Below, one piece after another: positions 4,701 to 8,232 of a stretch of DNA of 8,232 nt. Made by a program: the position numbers and the translations under genes. How positions within the stretch are numbered: the first letter of the stretch is position 1; each line of letters starts with the position of its first letter. Origin of the DNA: Firmicutes bacterium CAG:110 (GTDB taxonomy: Bacteria > Bacillota > Clostridia > Oscillospirales > Oscillospiraceae). The notes beneath the pieces are model-generated. The model saw nothing but the letters and a program-made list of their open reading frames with translations, was not told the origin of the DNA and ran no database searches. The stretch lies in the NCBI GenBank assembly GCA_000434635.1, contig HF988020.1, positions 2,182 through 10,413 of the forward strand, in the 5' to 3' direction.

Positions 4701-6923
4701 ATGAAATTCAACCGTTGTTTTGGCTGCATGGAGGAAATTCAGGGCTATCCCTGCCCCCACTGCGGCTTCGACCCGCGGAGCGTCAAAGGAATCGAGTACG
4801 CCCTGCCCATGGGAACGATCCTCGCGGGGAAATATCTGGTCGGCCGGGTGCTGGGGCAGGGCGGCTTCGGCATCACCTATGTCGGCTGGGATATCGCGCT
4901 GGAACGGAAGGTCGCCATCAAGGAATATTACCCTTCCGGTCAGGTCAGCCGGAATCCCGGCTCCCGGGGACTGACGTGGTACACCAGTGTGCAGTCCCAG
5001 CAGGCGAAACAGAACGGCACACAGATATTCCTGAAAGAAGCACGGAAAATGTCCAAAGTGGACGATATCCCCAACGTGGTACGGGTGCGGGATCTTTTTC
5101 AGGAAAACGAGACAGCCTACATCGTCATGGACTTCGTGGAAGGCGAGACGTTGAAAGCGCGGCTGGAAAAGACCGGCCCGCTGCCTTGGGAACAGGCAAA
5201 AGGCATTTTCCTTCCCGCCATTCAGGCCATGGAGCAGGTGCATCAGGCTGGCCTTGTCCACCGGGACATCAGCCCGGACAACCTGATGCTGACGCCGGAC
5301 GGCAGGGTAAAAATTCTGGACTTGGGCGCGGCGAAGGACTTGAGCGTCAACAATGGCGCGTCCTCCATGCAGGTCGCCAAGGGCGGCTTCAGCCCCTTTG
5401 AGCAGTATACCCAGCGGGGCAGCTCCGGCCCATGGACGGACGTCTACGCCATGGCCGCCACGGTCTATTACACTTTGACCGGAAAACTGCCGCCCGTCGC
5501 CACCGACCGGGTGGTGGAGGACACCATCTCGTGGGACGAACCCGGCCTGAAAGCGTTGTCGGCGCAGGCGCTGGAAGCGCTGCAAAAGGCCATGGTGATA
5601 TCCGCCAAAAACCGGATGCAGAGCATGGAGGAACTGGAAAAGGGACTGTACAGCACAGCGGTAAAACCGGAACCCGCGCCAGCACCTCAGCCGGTGCAGG
5701 AAGCCAGACCGGAACCTCAACCAGAGCAGGAGGCCAAACCGGCCCCCCAGCCGACACCGGAACCCGCACCTCAGGCCAAAACGGAACCCAAACCGGAAGC
5801 GGGTAAGAAATCCGGGAAAAAGCTCTGGATTGCCGCGGCGTCGGTCATTGCCGTCGTGCTGTGCGGTGCGCTGATATGGGCAAACACCAACAAACCCGCC
5901 GATGACACCAATACAGCCGCATTTGCAGCGACTACCCCGACCACAGCTCCAACCACTGTTCCAACCGTTGCCGCAACCGCCGCCCCGACTACCGAAATGC
6001 CTGTTTCTATTCCGTCTCCAGCAACCTTACAAAGTCTTGCGGAGGAATATGGAAGGAAAAATGTTGTGGCCGCTGGCGACCATTTTGCAGTTGGCATAAA
6101 GCCTGACGGATCGTGCATTGCAGCGGGAAACCCTAAACCATATGTTTCGAGTTGGACGGGAATGTGCTCGCTCTCAGCATGTGGAGATACTGTTGCCGGA
6201 TTGCGCAGTGATGGGACGGTAGTCTGCTCAGATTCAACTTTAAATGTCCGAAACTGGAAAGACATTGTGCAAATTGATTATTTCGAGGAATTTTGGGAGA
6301 AGGACCACCATATTGTTGGGCTGACTTCATCCGGAAAAGTCGTTGCGGAAGGAACAAATCGGTACGGAGAGTGCGATGTTTCCGGTTGGGAAGATATTGT
6401 AGACGTTGCAGCCGGAGCCACTCACACTGTGGGATTACGAAGCGATGGAACCGTGGTCGCATGTGGAAACAACGAGTTCGGACAATGCAATGTTTCTGAC
6501 TGGGTTGGGATTGTTGATGTCGCCGCTGCCAGATATGCCGTTTACGGACTTACTTCAGATGGTCACATTCTTGTAGCTGGTCAGAAGTATGAAGGGAATA
6601 GCACATTCAATAGTGTTTTGGAGATCCCCACCCCGGAGGTATCTGGCTGGGATAACATTGTTGCAATTCTGGCGTCTTATGAGGGTGGAGATGGCTGTGA
6701 TTACGTGGTTGGCATACGTGAGGACGGAACGATTGTGACAAACAGATCAACGTGGGCATATCTGGATGATGGAGATATCGAGTCTTTCCAAGATGTCCAG
6801 TGTATCAGCGTTGCAAGCTGGGGATATACAATCTGTGTGGACAGTTACGGAAAAGTGCGTGCTGTTGGTTGGGATGTTGATGGAACAAGAATTGTAGATA
6901 CATGGTCACTTATGGAAAAATAA
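4701..6923 (+). CDS. zinc-ribbon membrane Ser/Thr protein kinase with RCC1-like beta-propeller ectodomain
   Basis: A 740-residue predicted single-pass receptor kinase. The zinc ribbon uses Cys 6, 9, 18 and 21. The kinase domain (about 43-315) has GQGGFG 52-57, VAIK lysine 74, helix-C Glu 113, HRDISPDN 187-194, DLG 207-209, GFSPFEQY 229-236, WTDVYAMAA, and Arg 305 in helix I. A long Pro/Glu/Gln/Lys-rich cytoplasmic linker (322-368) precedes a membrane span at about 375-394 and a Thr/Pro stalk (TTPTTAPTTVPT). Residues about 450-735 carry seven hairpin motifs of the VGLRSDGTVVACG type, starting near 463, 498, 538, 577, 614, 670 and 710, which fits a complete seven-bladed RCC1-type propeller. Such propellers usually bind proteins; the ligand here is unknown. 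The ectodomain DNA is visibly AT-richer than the kinase half, suggesting separate ancestry. The start is fixed by AAGGAGAG and by alignment to gene 2. No terminator is visible after it. Confidence 0.92.
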   Translation: MKFNRCFGCMEEIQGYPCPHCGFDPRSVKGIEYALPMGTILAGKYLVGRVLGQGGFGITYVGWDIALERKVAIKEYYPSGQVSRNPGSRGLTWYTSVQSQQAKQNGTQIFLKEARKMSKVDDIPNVVRVRDLFQENETAYIVMDFVEGETLKARLEKTGPLPWEQAKGIFLPAIQAMEQVHQAGLVHRDISPDNLMLTPDGRVKILDLGAAKDLSVNNGASSMQVAKGGFSPFEQYTQRGSSGPWTDVYAMAATVYYTLTGKLPPVATDRVVEDTISWDEPGLKALSAQALEALQKAMVISAKNRMQSMEELEKGLYSTAVKPEPAPAPQPVQEARPEPQPEQEAKPAPQPTPEPAPQAKTEPKPEAGKKSGKKLWIAAASVIAVVLCGALIWANTNKPADDTNTAAFAATTPTTAPTTVPTVAATAAPTTEMPVSIPSPATLQSLAEEYGRKNVVAAGDHFAVGIKPDGSCIAAGNPKPYVSSWTGMCSLSACGDTVAGLRSDGTVVCSDSTLNVRNWKDIVQIDYFEEFWEKDHHIVGLTSSGKVVAEGTNRYGECDVSGWEDIVDVAAGATHTVGLRSDGTVVACGNNEFGQCNVSDWVGIVDVAAARYAVYGLTSDGHILVAGQKYEGNSTFNSVLEIPTPEVSGWDNIVAILASYEGGDGCDYVVGIREDGTIVTNRSTWAYLDDGDIESFQDVQCISVASWGYTICVDSYGKVRAVGWDVDGTRIVDTWSLMEK

Positions 6924-7030
6924 TATCTGGTGGGCTTGCCTAACTTAGCAATCCGCCGAAGATTGGAGGAATCCAGCACGAATTCAGGATATCCAGACGT
7001 CCGTTTTCCCGGCTGGGAGGTTGTACGCAA
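6924..7030. other. non-coding spacer, possibly degenerate kinase 5' sequence
   Basis: No credible gene or terminator is visible here. Two short stretches resemble the zinc-ribbon coding start of genes 2 and 3: TTGGAGGAATCCAG (6963-6976) against ATGGAGGAAATTCAG, and AATTCAGGATATCC (6981-6994) against the codons for IQGYP. They could mark the start of the same decayed kinase gene that is clear just downstream, with about 70 bp lost in between. The matches are too short to be firm. Confidence 0.3.
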
Positions 7031-7107
7031 GCTTGTGCATCACCTGTATCAGCTGAGATCTTGCCATGGATCGTAAGGTCGCTATCAAGGAATACTATGC
7101 AAATTCG
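7031..7107 (+). pseudogene. remnant of a further zinc-ribbon kinase gene
   Basis: In the frame starting at 7039 the sequence reads ITCIS-stop-DLAMDRKVAIKEYY. This aligns to ITYIGWDLAMERKVAIKEYY of gene 2, residues 58-77, with 16 of 20 positions identical. The conserved Trp codon TGG has become TGA (7054-7056). Upstream, AGCTTGTGC fits a degraded GGCTTCGGC of the glycine loop. Similarity stops after Tyr-Tyr, and no later kinase motif (helix C, HRD, DLG) follows. The fragment therefore keeps only the VAIK region of a fourth kinase, truncated by deletion on both sides, and is clearly non-functional as a kinase. Confidence 0.82.
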
Positions 7108-7136
7108 TTGATATTGCCCGGTCAAAGCGTTATAGT
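7108..7136 (+). promoter_or_regulatory. sigma-A-type promoter of gene 4
   Basis: TTGATA (7108-7113) and TATAGT (7131-7136) are separated by exactly 17 bp, a good vegetative promoter. Predicted start is near 7143, with a leader under 30 nt. Unlike the kinase promoters, it has a clear -35, no GC-rich dyad and no long leader, so gene 4 is probably regulated differently. The -35 begins directly after the recognisable end of the kinase remnant. Confidence 0.6.
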
Positions 7137-7169
7137 TGTTATATATTAAAAAATAAAGGAGAGAGGAAC

Positions 7170-8198
7170 ATGTATTGTTACAACTGCGGCAAAGAAATCG
7201 CGGAAACCGTGAAATTCTGCCCCTATTGCGGAGCAGAACAGAAGCAGCCCCAGCAGTCCCCTCAGTGGCAGCAGCCTCAGCAGCCCGTCCAGCAGCCCCA
7301 GCAGCAGGAACCCCAACCGCAGCCCATCCAGCAGCAACCCGCCCAATGGCAGAACCCCCAGCAGCAGGACACTCAATGGCAGGCTCCTCAGCAGCCCACC
7401 CAGTGGCAGAACCCTCCAGCGGCGAATAACAGCGGAAAAAACAATTCCTGGCAGTCCAGACTTCCCATCATTCTGGCAGCCGTCGCCCTTGTGGTCGTAG
7501 TTCTGCTTGCAGTGCGCGCGTTCCATAACCGCACCGATGCCCAGAACGAGCTGAAAGCGATCGCGACTACAGAACCTGCCGCTACCGAAGCCGCCCCCAC
7601 CGAAAAAGTCACGTACACCGAGCCTCCCGCCCCGACGGAAACAGAGGCCCTCACGGACGGCTGGCACACCATAAACGGAAAGCGCTATTACATTCAGGAT
7701 GGTGAAAAGTATGTAGATCTTCAGGAAATCGACAACGCGCTGTACTACTTCGACGAAGACGGCGCACTGGCTGAGAATGAAGACGTGGACTATTATGGGA
7801 CTACTTTACATGCAGGCCGCGACGGTATAATAGAAGGAATTACTATTGATGAAATTGGGGGAGAATGGTCAGATGAGTACTACCATTACGGGAATAACGG
7901 ACGTAGTTCTGTTCTGGAATTATCCTTTGAAGTAGAAGACTGCGATTCCTTCCGGTTCTATCTGGAGGCAGGCGGCTTGCATGGTGCAAAGGTGAATGGA
8001 AAGTGGAAAATCTATGTCAGGCACAACGGCAACTGGGAATTTGTACAGGATATCAATTACACAGAGCCAAATGGATATTTTGACATAAAACTCGACGGTT
8101 ACAAGAACTTTGATGCCATTACTGCTTGCCCGATGGTGCAGGGCAATGCCACCTACTCCGCGGTTTTCTACCTGCAAAACGTACATTGCGTACTGTAA
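7170..8198 (+). CDS. kinase-less zinc-ribbon membrane protein with cell-wall-binding-like repeats
   Basis: A 342-residue predicted single-pass membrane protein. The N-terminal zinc ribbon (Cys 3, 6, 17, 20; MYCYNCGKEI) is the common zinc_ribbon type. It is followed by a Gln/Pro/Trp-rich low-complexity linker (about 26-83), a membrane span at about 98-117, and a Thr/Glu/Pro stalk (130-160). Residues 164-200 resemble one and a half cell-wall/choline-binding-type repeats (GWHTINGKRYYI, then LYYFDEDGALA). The C-terminal part (about 245-342) is predicted beta-rich with aromatic residues, and I do not recognise its family. No kinase motif is present, yet the plan matches the three upstream kinases. 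It may be an accessory receptor, adaptor or substrate for them, or an unrelated surface protein; that is inference from layout alone. The ATG is supported by AAGGAGAG at 7156-7163. Confidence 0.88.
   Translation: MYCYNCGKEIAETVKFCPYCGAEQKQPQQSPQWQQPQQPVQQPQQQEPQPQPIQQQPAQWQNPQQQDTQWQAPQQPTQWQNPPAANNSGKNNSWQSRLPIILAAVALVVVVLLAVRAFHNRTDAQNELKAIATTEPAATEAAPTEKVTYTEPPAPTETEALTDGWHTINGKRYYIQDGEKYVDLQEIDNALYYFDEDGALAENEDVDYYGTTLHAGRDGIIEGITIDEIGGEWSDEYYHYGNNGRSSVLELSFEVEDCDSFRFYLEAGGLHGAKVNGKWKIYVRHNGNWEFVQDINYTEPNGYFDIKLDGYKNFDAITACPMVQGNATYSAVFYLQNVHCVL
7245..7418 (+). repeat. Gln/Pro/Trp low-complexity repeat
   Basis: Imperfect repeats of CAG/CCC-rich codons encode variants of QWQxPQQ (QWQQPQQP, QWQNPQQQ, QWQAPQQP, QWQNPP). 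This is the disordered cytoplasmic linker between zinc ribbon and membrane span. Its regular Trp spacing and triplet-repeat make-up suggest growth by slippage, so its length may vary between strains. Confidence 0.75.
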
Positions 8199-8232
8199 TC
8201 GTGATCCGGCCGCAAGAACACAAAAAAATACC
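8199..8232. other. 3' flank of gene 4, cut by window end
   Basis: Only 34 bases follow the stop codon. An A7 run is present, but no stem-loop is visible before the window ends, so the terminator of gene 4, if any, lies outside. Confidence 0.4.

Noticed and set aside
4472..5401. 309-codon plus-strand frame overlapping the end of gene 2 and start of gene 3
   Set aside because: It is out of frame with two well-supported kinase genes, rich in Arg/Gly/Pro as expected for a frame-shifted shadow, and matches no domain.

Overview
This window looks like the chromosome of a Gram-positive anaerobe in the Clostridia, probably a gut Oscillospiraceae/Ruminococcaceae relative. I infer this from the moderately GC-rich codon use, the AAGGAGAG-type ribosome sites, and the domain mix (zinc-ribbon kinases, DUF285/BspA repeats, DUF6273, cell-wall-binding-like repeats). 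No species can be named from the sequence alone.

The window holds four complete plus-strand genes, all with one plan: an N-terminal CxxC...CxxC zinc ribbon, a cytoplasmic part, a Pro- or Gln-rich linker, one membrane span, a Thr/Pro-rich stalk and an extracytoplasmic domain. The first three (416-2536, 2748-4610, 4701-6923) carry a complete Ser/Thr-type kinase domain after the zinc ribbon. Their kinase domains are close paralogs, but their outer domains are unrelated: six DUF285 (BspA-like) repeats, a DUF6273 domain and an RCC1-type beta-propeller. The fourth (7170-8198) has the same shell but no kinase, and its outside part carries cell-wall-binding-like repeats followed by an unrecognised domain.

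Layout: 1-252 is mostly non-coding, with a doubtful short minus-strand reading frame. A roughly 119-bp promoter/leader block (253-371) drives gene 1 and is duplicated, without gaps, at 2578-2696 ahead of gene 2. Both copies have an extended -10 and no good -35, and the -35 position is covered by a conserved GC-rich dyad motif. A third, inverted copy of that motif lies upstream of the first promoter. Gene 1 ends in a strong Rho-independent terminator. Genes 2 and 3 are 90 bp apart with no promoter visible between them and are probably one operon. Between genes 3 and 4 is a decayed fragment of a further kinase gene, including an in-frame stop at a conserved Trp codon. Immediately after it comes a good -35/-10 promoter for gene 4.

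Taken together, this is a locus where one membrane kinase module has been duplicated and given different sensor heads, probably to report several extracellular or cell-wall signals to a shared cytoplasmic output. The remnant and the duplicated promoter show that the array has grown and shrunk by recombination. The ligands, substrates and the role of the kinase-less member are unknown.
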